In this document: piece by piece, positions 7,276 to 15,674 of the stretch
Numbering within the stretch: the first letter of the stretch is position 1
How the letters are laid out: each line of letters starts with the position of its first letter
Position numbers and translations under genes: made by a program
The notes under the pieces: model-generated
What the model was told of the DNA's origin: nothing
Seen by the model: only the letters and a program-made list of their open reading frames with translations
Database searches by the model: none
Source: Bradyrhizobium sp. DOA9
GTDB lineage: Bacteria > Pseudomonadota > Alphaproteobacteria > Rhizobiales > Xanthobacteraceae
NCBI RefSeq assembly: GCF_000617845.2
Contig: NZ_DF820425.1
Span: forward strand, 2,159,725 to 2,223,724
Length of the DNA: 64,000 nt
Direction of reading: 5' to 3'

Positions 7276-9558
7276 TTACTCGGGACTTGCATCGTCGATT
7301 GCTATTTCGGCAACGCGGTTACTGACACCGTCGCTTCTTTCCCAAGCTTTCAGCAGCGCTGAGGCCCTTTTACGAGTCGCGCGAGGACGACCTGACATTG
7401 CCAACATTTCCAAACGCGAGAATATCTCTGCCTTATCGAGGAAAAGGCCGACGACGTCGTCGCGCAGCGGATGGGTTACGCCCGTGTCTGAGCTGTTTTG
7501 CCAGCCGCGCATTGCCTGGAGAGCACTTAAAAAGCCAGCATCGTCACGAGTTGCTGCAGCGATGTACTGCCTCGCAATAGACGCGTTGCCGAGTTGAACC
7601 CAGCAATAGAGTACGTCCAAAGGGCTTGGTAGCGCAAATATCCTCTTCACACCAAACGTTTCGTATCGGCGGGTGACGAGTACCACAGCTTCATCAAGCG
7701 CCTCGCGGCTGAGCCATTGGTTCTCGGGGTAGGATCTGTTACCCTTCGGCAGACCGTGCGCGAAGCCTAGGTCGCGGACCAAATGAGAGAGCCAATTGAT
7801 GGCTTTTCCTCTGGTTACGAGATCGGACAAGTCCGACGGCTTATTCTTCTCCACCAAATGAACTGCTTTGCGCCAAAGTTCACTCCTCCCAAATTCCTGG
7901 ATGCCCACGGCCTCGACAGCCAATTCGTCCATCGTCAACGCAAATGCCCAAGCCATTCCATCGGCTTCGGACGTGGAAAGTGAGCCCTCGGGCTGATCCA
8001 AAAGTCGATCCAGCAGTAGGTCAACGAAGTGCCCTCTTCGTTCATGCTCCCGCTTCAGCAACTCCAAAAGGAACGCCTTGGCTTTTCCTACGTTGGTCGC
8101 GCATGCTCTGCGAAATGAGACAAGATCACCATCCTTCAGTGCATATGATGGTGCTTCAAAGGCAAAATATTGCCGCCAGTGGCTCGGACTTCCCAGTCTG
8201 TGTTTGGCTTCAAAAGCTCCCAGCTCGTCACGCGTAAAGTCAAAGACCCTTCTCTTGCTCTCATCATCAAACGCGAACGAACCCACGCCGGGGAGAAATC
8301 TATTGATACCAGAGATATATGTGCGGCTTGCCCAGCCATGCTTCTTCATTTGCTCTAATAGAGATTGAGCCATTTCGCCAGGCTGGGTATCTCCGGCACG
8401 GCCCCCGTCGCGGTACGCCCCGACATTCTGAAGATACTCACGTGTCCAGGTGTACAGTTCGTACGATTTGAGTTTGAGCAATTGCAGCCACAGAAAATCG
8501 CAGAAGTCCGACTCCAGTGGCAGCAGAGGCCAGTTTAAGGCAACGGCATCAAATAATCGGGCGACGTCTCGCGGTGTTGTTAGAAAGGTACCACCCCAAA
8601 CATCAAAGAATAGATGCAGCCGGTACTCCGCATCGCGATCTCCCTGAATCCTTTCAAACTCGTTTGGAAAAGCTTTCTGGAGCTTCCTCTTGAGGGCCCT
8701 TCGGAGAGCGAAAGGCTCCTGCGGCGGGATGTGAATGACTTCCTGAAGTATCTTTTCGGTATAGCGACGACCATCCTCAATCTGCAATCTATGGCGGACC
8801 TGTTCGGACAACACTTTGGAGTCGTAGCAAATCAGGTACGTGATGCAGGGAAAGTCGGCCACCTTCTGCACCATGCGTAAGACCTCTACAGCCTCTTCTG
8901 GAGGCAGACGATCTACGTCGTCAATGACGACGGTAAACCTGATTTCCGAATGCATTCGCCGCAGTTCTCGCAACCCTTCAACGATTTCTGCCTTCAGTTT
9001 TTCGAGCGGAACCGCATTTCCGAAGAACGGTATAAACCTATCAAATCCCTTAAGCCCTATTGCCGCTAGTGCGGTGGTGCCGCTCGGATCAAGCGATGCG
9101 GCGCCGCTAACGGGTCCTGATAACGCTCCGATATATTTCCCGTACTTCCGAATAGAGTTAGACAATTTTCTCCGGGCGCGGCGCAGTTGCCATGATGTGA
9201 AAGACGACCCGAATTCGGATGATTCTTCGATCTTATCGATCTCGGTCGCCAGCAAGCTAAAGAACGCCGCAATAAGCATGCTCTTGTCGCCGACGAGCCA
9301 CGGCTCGAAGCGAAGCACATGTTGCCCTGAGATTTTCTCCAACTGCTCGGCTATGAAATTGACGAACGTGGATTTTCCGCTCCCCCACGATCCTTCAATA
9401 CCGAGCGCGTAACCGTCGCCACGAACCATAGTCGCGAGCGTTTTGGACAATCGGCCAATGGTTTCTTTGAGCCCAAACTCATCATCATCTATCGAGAAAA
9501 GGGCCTTGTCGCCGGTTAAGGGCGGGCGCAATGCTTGCACGTCGCTTTGGGCATCCAT
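7276..9558 (-). CDS. KAP family P-loop NTPase
   Basis: A 760-residue protein of the KAP (Kidins220/ARMS and PifA) NTPase family. Walker A is G56-SWGSGKST64, followed by the family-typical RFEPWLVGDKSML segment. Walker B is FTVVIDDVDRL (208-218), and the sensor-like strand ITYLICYDSKVL (239-250) follows. The C-terminal 400 residues are helical and unassigned, as is usual in the family. Bacterial KAP proteins include the F-plasmid phage-exclusion protein PifA and components of mobile defence loci; that role here is inference. The start is ATG 9558; a TTG one codon earlier is possible. Base composition is visibly lower in GC than the flanking purD and xseA, and codon use is less biased, which points to transfer. 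It is the largest gene of the island and has no obvious partner gene downstream. Confidence 0.85.
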   Translation of the reverse strand: MDAQSDVQALRPPLTGDKALFSIDDDEFGLKETIGRLSKTLATMVRGDGYALGIEGSWGSGKSTFVNFIAEQLEKISGQHVLRFEPWLVGDKSMLIAAFFSLLATEIDKIEESSEFGSSFTSWQLRRARRKLSNSIRKYGKYIGALSGPVSGAASLDPSGTTALAAIGLKGFDRFIPFFGNAVPLEKLKAEIVEGLRELRRMHSEIRFTVVIDDVDRLPPEEAVEVLRMVQKVADFPCITYLICYDSKVLSEQVRHRLQIEDGRRYTEKILQEVIHIPPQEPFALRRALKRKLQKAFPNEFERIQGDRDAEYRLHLFFDVWGGTFLTTPRDVARLFDAVALNWPLLPLESDFCDFLWLQLLKLKSYELYTWTREYLQNVGAYRDGGRAGDTQPGEMAQSLLEQMKKHGWASRTYISGINRFLPGVGSFAFDDESKRRVFDFTRDELGAFEAKHRLGSPSHWRQYFAFEAPSYALKDGDLVSFRRACATNVGKAKAFLLELLKREHERRGHFVDLLLDRLLDQPEGSLSTSEADGMAWAFALTMDELAVEAVGIQEFGRSELWRKAVHLVEKNKPSDLSDLVTRGKAINWLSHLVRDLGFAHGLPKGNRSYPENQWLSREALDEAVVLVTRRYETFGVKRIFALPSPLDVLYCWVQLGNASIARQYIAAATRDDAGFLSALQAMRGWQNSSDTGVTHPLRDDVVGLFLDKAEIFSRLEMLAMSGRPRATRKRASALLKAWERSDGVSNRVAEIAIDDASPE

Positions 9559-9803
9559 CAAGAATCTCGGAAGTTAGGCCTACAACTTAAACGATCACCC
9601 GAGGCTACGGCTTTGCCTACCGTGAGTCACGCGCAATGACCTGCCAGACGACGGCATTGCTGCGGCGCGCTCGTAGTTTCACTGACCGGGCCAAGTCTGC
9701 GTTGGTCTCTGGAATGCCGGGGAGTGTGGGCCACACCCCCCTTGAGCCCCACCCCGATTCGTGCGACCTCCGCCCCAGCAACACCCCTCATCCTGAGCCT
9801 TCG
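9559..9803. other. intergenic region, junction of the island with purD
   Basis: These 245 bases lie between the divergent KAP gene and purD. The half nearest KAP is AT-richer; the half nearest purD is GC-rich and presumably holds the purD promoter. I see no gene, repeat end or target-site duplication that would mark the island border. purD lacks a clear Shine-Dalgarno. Confidence 0.5.
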
Positions 9804-11087
9804 ATGCACATTCTCCTGCTCGGTTCCGGCGGCCGCGAACATGCTCTGGCGTGGAAGATCGCAGGCAGTCCCCTGGTGACCAAATTCTGGTGCGCGCCCG
9901 GCAATGCCGGCATCGCCAGGGAGGCGGAATGCGTAGGCCTCGATGTCGCCGACCATGCTGCCGTGATCGACTTCTGCAAGAAGAACGCGGTCGAACTCGT
10001 GGTGGTCGGGCCGGAGACGCCGCTGGCGGCCGGCATCGTCGATGATCTCTCAGCCGCCGGCATCAAGGCGTTCGGGCCGAGCAAGGCGGCGGCGCAGCTC
10101 GAAAGCTCCAAGGGCTTTACCAAGGCGCTGTGCACCGAGTTCGGCATTCCGACCGGCGCCTACCAGCGCTTCACCAATCCCGATAACGCGCGCGCCTATG
10201 TGCAGAGCCGGGGCGCGCCGATCGTGGTCAAGGCCGACGGCCTTGCCGCCGGCAAGGGCGTCGTCGTTGCGAAAACCGTGCGCGAGGCCGAGGACGCCAT
10301 CGCCATGATGTTCGAGGGCGCCTTCGGCGAGGCCGGCGCGGAGGTCGTGATCGAGGAGTTTCTGCCGGGCCGCGAGATCAGCTTCTTTGCGCTGTGCGAC
10401 GGCGAGACGGCGATTCCGCTGGCCTCCGCCCAGGACCACAAGCGCGTGTTCGACCACGACGTCGGCCCGAACACCGGCGGCATGGGCGCCTATTCGCCGA
10501 CGCCGCTGGTCACGCCCGCCATCCACGACGCGATCATGGCGAAAATCATCCTGCCGACGGTCGCGGGCATGAAGCAGCGCGGCACGCCGTTCCGCGGCGT
10601 GCTCTATGCCGGCATCATGCTGACGACGCAGGGGCCAAAGCTGTTCGAGTTCAACGTCCGCTTCGGCGATCCCGAATGTCAGGTGCTGATGCTGCGCATG
10701 ATGAGCGACCTCGTGCCGGCGCTGCTCGCCGCCTGCGACGGCCAGCTGAAGAACTTTGATCTCCGCTGGCACAAGGACGCCGCGATTACCGTGGTGATGG
10801 CGGCCAAGGGCTATCCCGGCGATTATCAAAAAGGGACTCGCATCGGCGGGCTGGAGGAGGCCGCTGAGGTCGACAAGGTCGAGATCTTCCACGCCGGCAC
10901 GGTCGAGAAGGACGGCGCCATCCTCGCCAATGGCGGCCGCGTGCTCAATGTCTGCGCGCTGGGGGCGACCGTGACGGAGGCGCAGGCCCGCGCCTACCAG
11001 GCCGTCGACCGCATCCGCTGGCCCGAGGGTTTTTGCCGCCGCGACATCGGCTGGCAGGCGGTGGAGGCGGAAAAGGCGCAAAATTAG
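9804..11087 (+). CDS. purD: phosphoribosylamine--glycine ligase (GAR synthetase)
   Basis: A 427-residue enzyme that joins glycine to phosphoribosylamine using ATP, the second step of purine synthesis. The N-terminus [15 protein letters not shown] is diagnostic. The ATP-grasp domain is marked by [44 protein letters not shown] and the metal-binding [11 protein letters not shown]. The length equals the family norm. The open frame extends upstream to 9636, but homology begins at the ATG at 9804. It stands alone, divergent from the KAP gene and followed at 200 bases by the dehalogenase gene. Confidence 0.97.
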   Translation: MHILLLGSGGREHALAWKIAGSPLVTKFWCAPGNAGIAREAECVGLDVADHAAVIDFCKKNAVELVVVGPETPLAAGIVDDLSAAGIKAFGPSKAAAQLESSKGFTKALCTEFGIPTGAYQRFTNPDNARAYVQSRGAPIVVKADGLAAGKGVVVAKTVREAEDAIAMMFEGAFGEAGAEVVIEEFLPGREISFFALCDGETAIPLASAQDHKRVFDHDVGPNTGGMGAYSPTPLVTPAIHDAIMAKIILPTVAGMKQRGTPFRGVLYAGIMLTTQGPKLFEFNVRFGDPECQVLMLRMMSDLVPALLAACDGQLKNFDLRWHKDAAITVVMAAKGYPGDYQKGTRIGGLEEAAEVDKVEIFHAGTVEKDGAILANGGRVLNVCALGATVTEAQARAYQAVDRIRWPEGFCRRDIGWQAVEAEKAQN

Positions 11088-11288
11088 CCTGGTCCTTCCG
11101 GCCGTCGCGCCGACTCCCTGAATCGGCAATCGCGAGATTCGCGTCACCGCGCCGCCACATCTGCCCTTCAGAATGTGTAATCGGCGGTTGGGGTTAGTCG
11201 CCCCGATGATAATACCGGTACTGTGCATGGGGTTGTTTTCGACACTTTTATGCCGAGGCCCCCGGCTGACCAACAAGGATGCAACAAG

Positions 11289-12194
11289 ATGTCCGACGAC
11301 CTCGCCGACCTCTATCCGGGCTTCGCTTCCGAATGGATCGATACCGCCTTCGGCCGCATCTTCGCCCGCGTCGGCGGCAAGGGCCCGCCGCTGCTGCTCC
11401 TGCACGGCTTCTCCGAGACCCACGTGATGTGGCACCAGGTGGCCCCTGAGCTTGCCGAGCACTTCACGCTGATCATCGCCGACCTGCCGGGTTACGGCTG
11501 GTCCGACATGCCCGCCAGCGATGCGCTGCACATCCCCTACAGCAAGCGCGCCATGGCGAAGGCCATGGTCGAGGTCATGGAGCGCCTCGGCCACGTGCAC
11601 TTCGCGCTCGCCGGCCACGACCGCGGCGGCCGCGTCTCCTATCGGCTCGCGCTCGACCATCCCGGCCGGCTGTCGAAGCTCGCGGTGCTCGATATCCTGC
11701 CGACCTATGATTACTGGGAGCGGATGAACCGCGCCTATGCCTTGAAGATCTGGCACTGGACCTTCCTGGCGCAGCCCTATCCGCTGCCGGAGACGCTGAT
11801 CGCAGGCCAAGGCGAGTTCTTCCTGCGCTTCAAGATGGCGAGCCAGACCAGAGCGAAGACGCTGGACGCGATCGACCCGCGCGCGCTGGAGCACTACCTC
11901 GCCCCGTTCCGCGATCCCGCCCGCATCCACGCGATGTGCGAGGATTACCGGGCCGGCGCCACTTTCGACTACGACCTCGACAAGGCCGATTTCGAGGCCG
12001 GCAAGAAGATCACCATCCCGATGCTTATCCTGTGGGGCAATGCCGGCATCGCCCAGGCCGCCGCGACGCCGCTCGACACCTGGAAGCAATGGGCCACCAA
12101 CGCCTCCGGCATGCCGGTGGATTCGGGGCACTTCCTCACCGAGGAGAATCCGGAAGTCACCGCGAGGGCGCTGCGCGAGTTCTTCTCGGCTTGA
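11289..12194 (+). CDS. haloacetate / fluoroacetate dehalogenase-like hydrolase
   Basis: A 301-residue alpha/beta hydrolase with an Asp nucleophile, very similar as I recall it to fluoroacetate dehalogenase RPA1163 of Rhodopseudomonas palustris. All signature residues are in register one position later than that enzyme: nucleophile Asp111 in GHDRGGR, carboxylate-binding Arg112 and Arg115, acid Asp135, halide pocket His156, Trp157 and Tyr220, and base His281 in DSGHF. Such enzymes hydrolyse haloacetates, including fluoroacetate, to glycolate in the cytoplasm. The start at 11289 matches the N-terminus of the homologue (DLADLYPGF). Substrate preference is inferred from residues only; related members prefer chloroacetate or have unknown substrates. 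No regulator or transporter sits next to it. Confidence 0.88.
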   Translation: MSDDLADLYPGFASEWIDTAFGRIFARVGGKGPPLLLLHGFSETHVMWHQVAPELAEHFTLIIADLPGYGWSDMPASDALHIPYSKRAMAKAMVEVMERLGHVHFALAGHDRGGRVSYRLALDHPGRLSKLAVLDILPTYDYWERMNRAYALKIWHWTFLAQPYPLPETLIAGQGEFFLRFKMASQTRAKTLDAIDPRALEHYLAPFRDPARIHAMCEDYRAGATFDYDLDKADFEAGKKITIPMLILWGNAGIAQAAATPLDTWKQWATNASGMPVDSGHFLTEENPEVTARALREFFSA

Positions 12195-12203
12195 CCCACC
12201 CCG

Positions 12204-12287
12204 TCATTGCGAGCGCAGCGAAGCAATCCAGACTGTCTCCGCGGAAAGACTCTGGATTGCTTCGTCGCTTCGCTCCTCGCAATGACG
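12204..12287. repeat. palindromic intergenic repeat, GTCATTGC family, copy 2
   Basis: An 84-base palindrome with the same ends (GTCATTGCGAGC / CTCGCAATGAC) and inner arms as 3581-3665. It fills the 100 bases between the convergent dehalogenase and tadA genes, consistent with a bidirectional terminator role. Confidence 0.85.
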
Positions 12288-12296
12288 GGGAGGCAC

Positions 12297-12755
12297 CTAC
12301 CGCCGCTCGCGAAAGAACGCCTTGAGCAGCCGCGCCGCCTCGCTCTCGCCGACGCCGGAATAGACGTCCGGCGCGTGGTGACAGGTCGGCGAGGCAAAGA
12401 ACCGCACGCCCGAGTCCACCGCGCCGCCCTTGGGATCGGCCGCGCCGTAATAGAGCCGCCTCACCCTTGCAAACGAGATCGCGCCCGCACACATGGTGCA
12501 GGGCTCCAGCGTCACGTAGAGGTCGCAATCGACCAGCCGCTCGCTGCCGATCTTCGCGGCGGCCGCGCGCAGCGCGATGATCTCGGCATGGGCGGTCGGA
12601 TCACGGTCGGTCAGCGTCCGGTTGGCGCCGGTGGCGATCACCTCGGAAGCGCGGACCACCACGCAGCCGATCGGAACTTCGCCCGCTTTTCCGGCATTTT
12701 CGGCCGCCAGAAGCGCCAAATCCATGAAAGAGGGGGCTTTCAAGCCTCGTATCAT
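12297..12755 (-). CDS. tadA: tRNA adenosine(34) deaminase
   Basis: A 152-residue zinc-dependent deaminase that converts A34 to inosine in tRNA-Arg(ACG). The zinc site is complete: His56-Ala-Glu58 (TAHAEI) and Cys86-x-x-Cys89 (EPCTMCAGA). The C-terminal segment FFASPTCHHAP with GVGESEAARLL is the usual alphaproteobacterial form. The start at 12755 (MIRGLKAPSF) gives the normal length; the open frame extends to 12854. It is divergent from the pseudouridine synthase gene, from which it is separated by 118 bases. Confidence 0.95.
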   Translation of the reverse strand: MIRGLKAPSFMDLALLAAENAGKAGEVPIGCVVVRASEVIATGANRTLTDRDPTAHAEIIALRAAAAKIGSERLVDCDLYVTLEPCTMCAGAISFARVRRLYYGAADPKGGAVDSGVRFFASPTCHHAPDVYSGVGESEAARLLKAFFRERR

Positions 12756-12873
12756 CCGAAGAAACCTGCTAGTAGCTGCGCCTTCAGCAGAAGTGCTCAA
12801 CCGAATTTGCCTGAGCCTGCGGCTCGGAACGAGCGCGCACAATGCTCGCGCCATCCCTTAAGTGAGATTAGTC

Positions 12874-14865
12874 ATGCCTCGCGACAGCGACAAAGACAAC
12901 GATTCCCGCGGCCGGCGAGGCCCGGCCAAAGGCCGTAGCGGCAAGCCGCGCGGCCCCGAGAAGAAGTTCGCCAAGCGCGGCTTCGAGGGCAAGGGTGAGG
13001 GTCAGCGCGAGCGCGACAGAAGCCCGCCCCGTGGCGACCGCGACAGCCGTCCATTCCGCCGCCGCGAGGAGGGCGATGCGCCGCGCCGCGATTTCAGTGA
13101 CCGTCCCCGCTTCAAGCGCGACGACCGCGGCAGCGAGGGGCGCGGCGAACGCAGCTTCAAGCCGCGCGGCGATCGTCCGTTTTCCGACCGCTCCTCGCGC
13201 GATGGCGAGAAGCGGCCGTTCAAGCCGCGCGGTGATCGCCCGTCCTATGGCCGTGACGACCGTCCGCCGCGCAGGGATCGCGACGATGCCCGCTCGGCCG
13301 GCCGCTCCAGCGACAGGAAGTTCGGCGACAAGCGGCCTTACGCGCCGCGCGGCGACCGCCCGGAGCGCAAGTTCGATGGCGAGCGGAAGTTTTCGCGCGG
13401 TGGCGACCGTGCTGACCGTCCGCGCGATCGTGGCGAGCGCGGCGATTCAAGGCCGTGGCAGAAGCGCGACGACCGTCCGCGTGGCGATCGGCCGCCGCGC
13501 AAGGATTTTGGCGGCCGCGATCGCGGCGAGGACAAGCCGTGGCAGAAGCGCGATGACCGCCGCGACGGCGGCCGTGGCGATGACCGTCCGCGTTTCTCCC
13601 GGCGCCGGGACGAGGGCGACGATCGTCCGCGTTTTTCGCGCCCGCGCGAGGAGCGTTCGGGTGACGACCGTCCGCGCTTCAACCGCTCGCGCGAGGGGCG
13701 GCCGGAAGGCCGCAGGGACTGGCAGGAGCATCCGCGCAGCGAGGGCCGTTTCGCCGATCGTCCGCGCCGCGACAACGAGGACGACGGCAGGATTTTCGAG
13801 AAGCGTCCCGCCTTCGGCGGCCGCGGCGCCTATCGCGAGCGCGATCGTGATGTCGAGGGGCGGCCGCGCCGCGACGAGGCGCCGAAGCCGAAGAAGGCCG
13901 GCGAGCGAATCGCCAAGGTGCTGGCCCGGGCCGGGCTCGCCTCGCGCCGCGACGCCGAGGAGATGGTCACGCAGGGCCGCGTGAGCGTCAATGGCCGCGT
14001 CATCAATTCGCCGGCGCTCGATGTCACGGGGAACGACGTCGTGATGGTCGACGGCAAGCCGTTGCCGGAGCGCGAGCGCACGCGGCTGTTCCTCTACCAC
14101 AAGCCGCGCGGGCTGATGACGACGCATGACGACCCCGAGGGCCGTCCGACCGTGTTCGACAATCTGCCCGAAGGCCTGCCGCGCCTGATCAGCATCGGCC
14201 GGCTCGACTTCAACACCGAGGGCCTGCTGCTTCTCACCAACGATGGCGGCCTCGCACGCACGCTCGAGCTGCCCGACACCGGCTGGCTGCGCCGCTACCG
14301 CGTCCGCGCCCATGGCGATGTCACCCAGGCGCAGCTCGACGAGCTCAAGAACGGCATCGAGATCGAGGGCGTCAAGTACGGTCCGATCGAGGCGACGCTG
14401 GAGCGCGACCAGGGCGCCAATGTCTGGCTGGTGTTCGCGATCCGCGAGGGCAAGAACCGCGAGGTGCGCAATGTCTGCGCCCATCTCGGCCTCGAGGTGA
14501 ACCGGCTGATCCGCGTCTCCTACGGCCCGTTCCAGCTCGGCGAGATTGCGGAAGGCCAGGTCGAGGAGATCCGCGCGCGCGTGCTGCGCGAGCAGCTCGG
14601 CGACAAGGTGATCGAGAAGTCGGGCGCGCAGTTCGACGCGCCCTCGAAATCATCTTCGCGCGCCGACGACGCACCGGCCGAGAAGAAGCCCGCCAGCAAG
14701 CGCGCGGTGATCAACGACCGCAAGGGCCGCCGCGTGCTGGTGCAGCGCACCGGCAGCGAGGAGGCACGCGAGCGCAACGAGATGGAGGCGAGCGGCTACG
14801 GCCCGCCGCGCCGTCCCAAGCGCGGCTATCACGGCAAGCGCGATTTGACGCCGCGGGAGGACTAG
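12874..14865 (+). CDS. rRNA pseudouridine synthase (RluB/RsuA family) with long RG/RD-rich N-terminus
   Basis: A 663-residue protein. Residues about 1-335 are an Arg/Asp/Gly-rich low-complexity region with many short units such as RDDR, KPRGDRP and RPRFSR. The conserved enzyme follows: an S4 RNA-binding domain (ERIAKVLARAGLASRRDAE to VMVDGKPL) and the catalytic domain with GRLDFNTEGLLLLTNDG, whose Asp is the catalytic residue. A basic tail ends the protein. The family isomerises a single uridine of 23S or 16S rRNA; RluB (U2605) is the most likely specificity but is not proven. The start at 12874 follows a reasonable site, and four codons earlier is another ATG. rsmD starts 2 bases after the stop, so the two rRNA modification genes form an operon. 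Confidence 0.9.
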   Translation: MPRDSDKDNDSRGRRGPAKGRSGKPRGPEKKFAKRGFEGKGEGQRERDRSPPRGDRDSRPFRRREEGDAPRRDFSDRPRFKRDDRGSEGRGERSFKPRGDRPFSDRSSRDGEKRPFKPRGDRPSYGRDDRPPRRDRDDARSAGRSSDRKFGDKRPYAPRGDRPERKFDGERKFSRGGDRADRPRDRGERGDSRPWQKRDDRPRGDRPPRKDFGGRDRGEDKPWQKRDDRRDGGRGDDRPRFSRRRDEGDDRPRFSRPREERSGDDRPRFNRSREGRPEGRRDWQEHPRSEGRFADRPRRDNEDDGRIFEKRPAFGGRGAYRERDRDVEGRPRRDEAPKPKKAGERIAKVLARAGLASRRDAEEMVTQGRVSVNGRVINSPALDVTGNDVVMVDGKPLPERERTRLFLYHKPRGLMTTHDDPEGRPTVFDNLPEGLPRLISIGRLDFNTEGLLLLTNDGGLARTLELPDTGWLRRYRVRAHGDVTQAQLDELKNGIEIEGVKYGPIEATLERDQGANVWLVFAIREGKNREVRNVCAHLGLEVNRLIRVSYGPFQLGEIAEGQVEEIRARVLREQLGDKVIEKSGAQFDAPSKSSSRADDAPAEKKPASKRAVINDRKGRRVLVQRTGSEEARERNEMEASGYGPPRRPKRGYHGKRDLTPRED

Positions 14866-14867
14866 CT

Positions 14868-15434
14868 TTGCGCGTCGTCGGCGGTCGTCTGAAGGGGCGC
14901 AATCTCGCCTCACCGTCCTCGCGCGACATCCGCCCGACGGCGGACCGGCTGCGCGAGTCCGTGTTCAACATTCTCGTGCACGCCTATGACGATCCGATTC
15001 CCGATGCGCGCGTGCTCGATCTCTTCGCCGGCACCGGCGCGCTCGGCATCGAGGCGGCCTCGCGCGGCGCCAAGTTCACGCTGTTCGTCGACAATGGCGC
15101 GGAGGCGCGGGCGCTGCTCCGCAACAATGTCGAGGCGCTCGGCCTCGGCGGCGTCACCAAGGTGTACCGCCGCGATGCCACCGATCTCGGCCCTGCGCAT
15201 CCCGTCGAGCCGTTCTCGCTGGTATTCCTCGATCCGCCCTATGGCAAGGGCTTTGCCGAGAAGGCGCTGGCGTCCTTGCGCGACGGCGGCTGGCTCACGC
15301 CCGGCGCGCTGCTGGTTGTCGAGGAGGCGAAGGCCGCGCAGTTCGTGACGCCGGAAGGTTTTGAGGAGCTGGAGCGGCGCGGGTATGACGACACGGAGTT
15401 CGTGTTCTTGCGTGCTCGCTTACCTCAATCTTAG
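14868..15434 (+). CDS. rsmD: 16S rRNA (guanine(966)-N2)-methyltransferase
   Basis: A 188-residue SAM-dependent methyltransferase. The SAM motif LDLFAGTGALGIEA lies at 50-63 and the catalytic D122-P-P-Y125 motif is followed by GKGF. The N-terminal MRVVGGRLKGR is the typical RsmD start. It begins with TTG at 14868, 2 bases after the pseudouridine synthase stop, so coupling by reinitiation is likely. The last 15 bases overlap the 3' end of the convergent 79-codon gene, which suggests that that gene arrived or extended later. Confidence 0.95.
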   Translation: MRVVGGRLKGRNLASPSSRDIRPTADRLRESVFNILVHAYDDPIPDARVLDLFAGTGALGIEAASRGAKFTLFVDNGAEARALLRNNVEALGLGGVTKVYRRDATDLGPAHPVEPFSLVFLDPPYGKGFAEKALASLRDGGWLTPGALLVVEEAKAAQFVTPEGFEELERRGYDDTEFVFLRARLPQS

Positions 15435-15659
15435 CCACTCGCCTATATGCGATTTCTTGTCCAGCTTTCCCTCTTTGACCAAGCTGTCGCCCGCCCATCG
15501 CATGTCGTATTGCCAAGTGTAGAAAAAGTCGCCAGACTTTTCTAAATCGCTCTGGTGATGATCCCAGATAAACTTGGCGATCTTGGCGATTCTTTCTTTG
15601 TTGCCGGGGGAGCCGATTGCTTGAAGAATGAGTGGTTTCAAGTCTTCTCTAGTCATCAT
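15420..15659 (-). CDS. small winged-helix-like protein, hypothetical (resembles Mrr N-terminal domain)
   Basis: A 79-residue protein with start ATG at 15659 or the next codon. The pattern of an N-terminal helix (REDLKPLILQAI), a second helix (KERIAKIAKFIWDHH) and the C-terminal FFYTWQYDMRWAGDSLVKEGKL with WLRLR resembles the winged-helix domain found at the N-terminus of Mrr-type restriction proteins and in stand-alone form. No nuclease domain follows. Base composition is lower in GC than rsmD and mutL, and the gene overlaps the end of rsmD by 15 bases, both signs of acquisition. The role is unknown; DNA binding is inferred. Confidence 0.6.
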   Translation of the reverse strand: MMTREDLKPLILQAIGSPGNKERIAKIAKFIWDHHQSDLEKSGDFFYTWQYDMRWAGDSLVKEGKLDKKSHIGEWLRLR

Positions 15660-15674
15660 TAAATACCCTTCGTT

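Noticed and set aside
10050..12131. 693-codon open frame on the minus strand across purD and the dehalogenase
   Set aside because: It is antisense to two strongly conserved genes, has no family-like motifs and reflects the GC3 bias that removes stop codons on the opposite strand.
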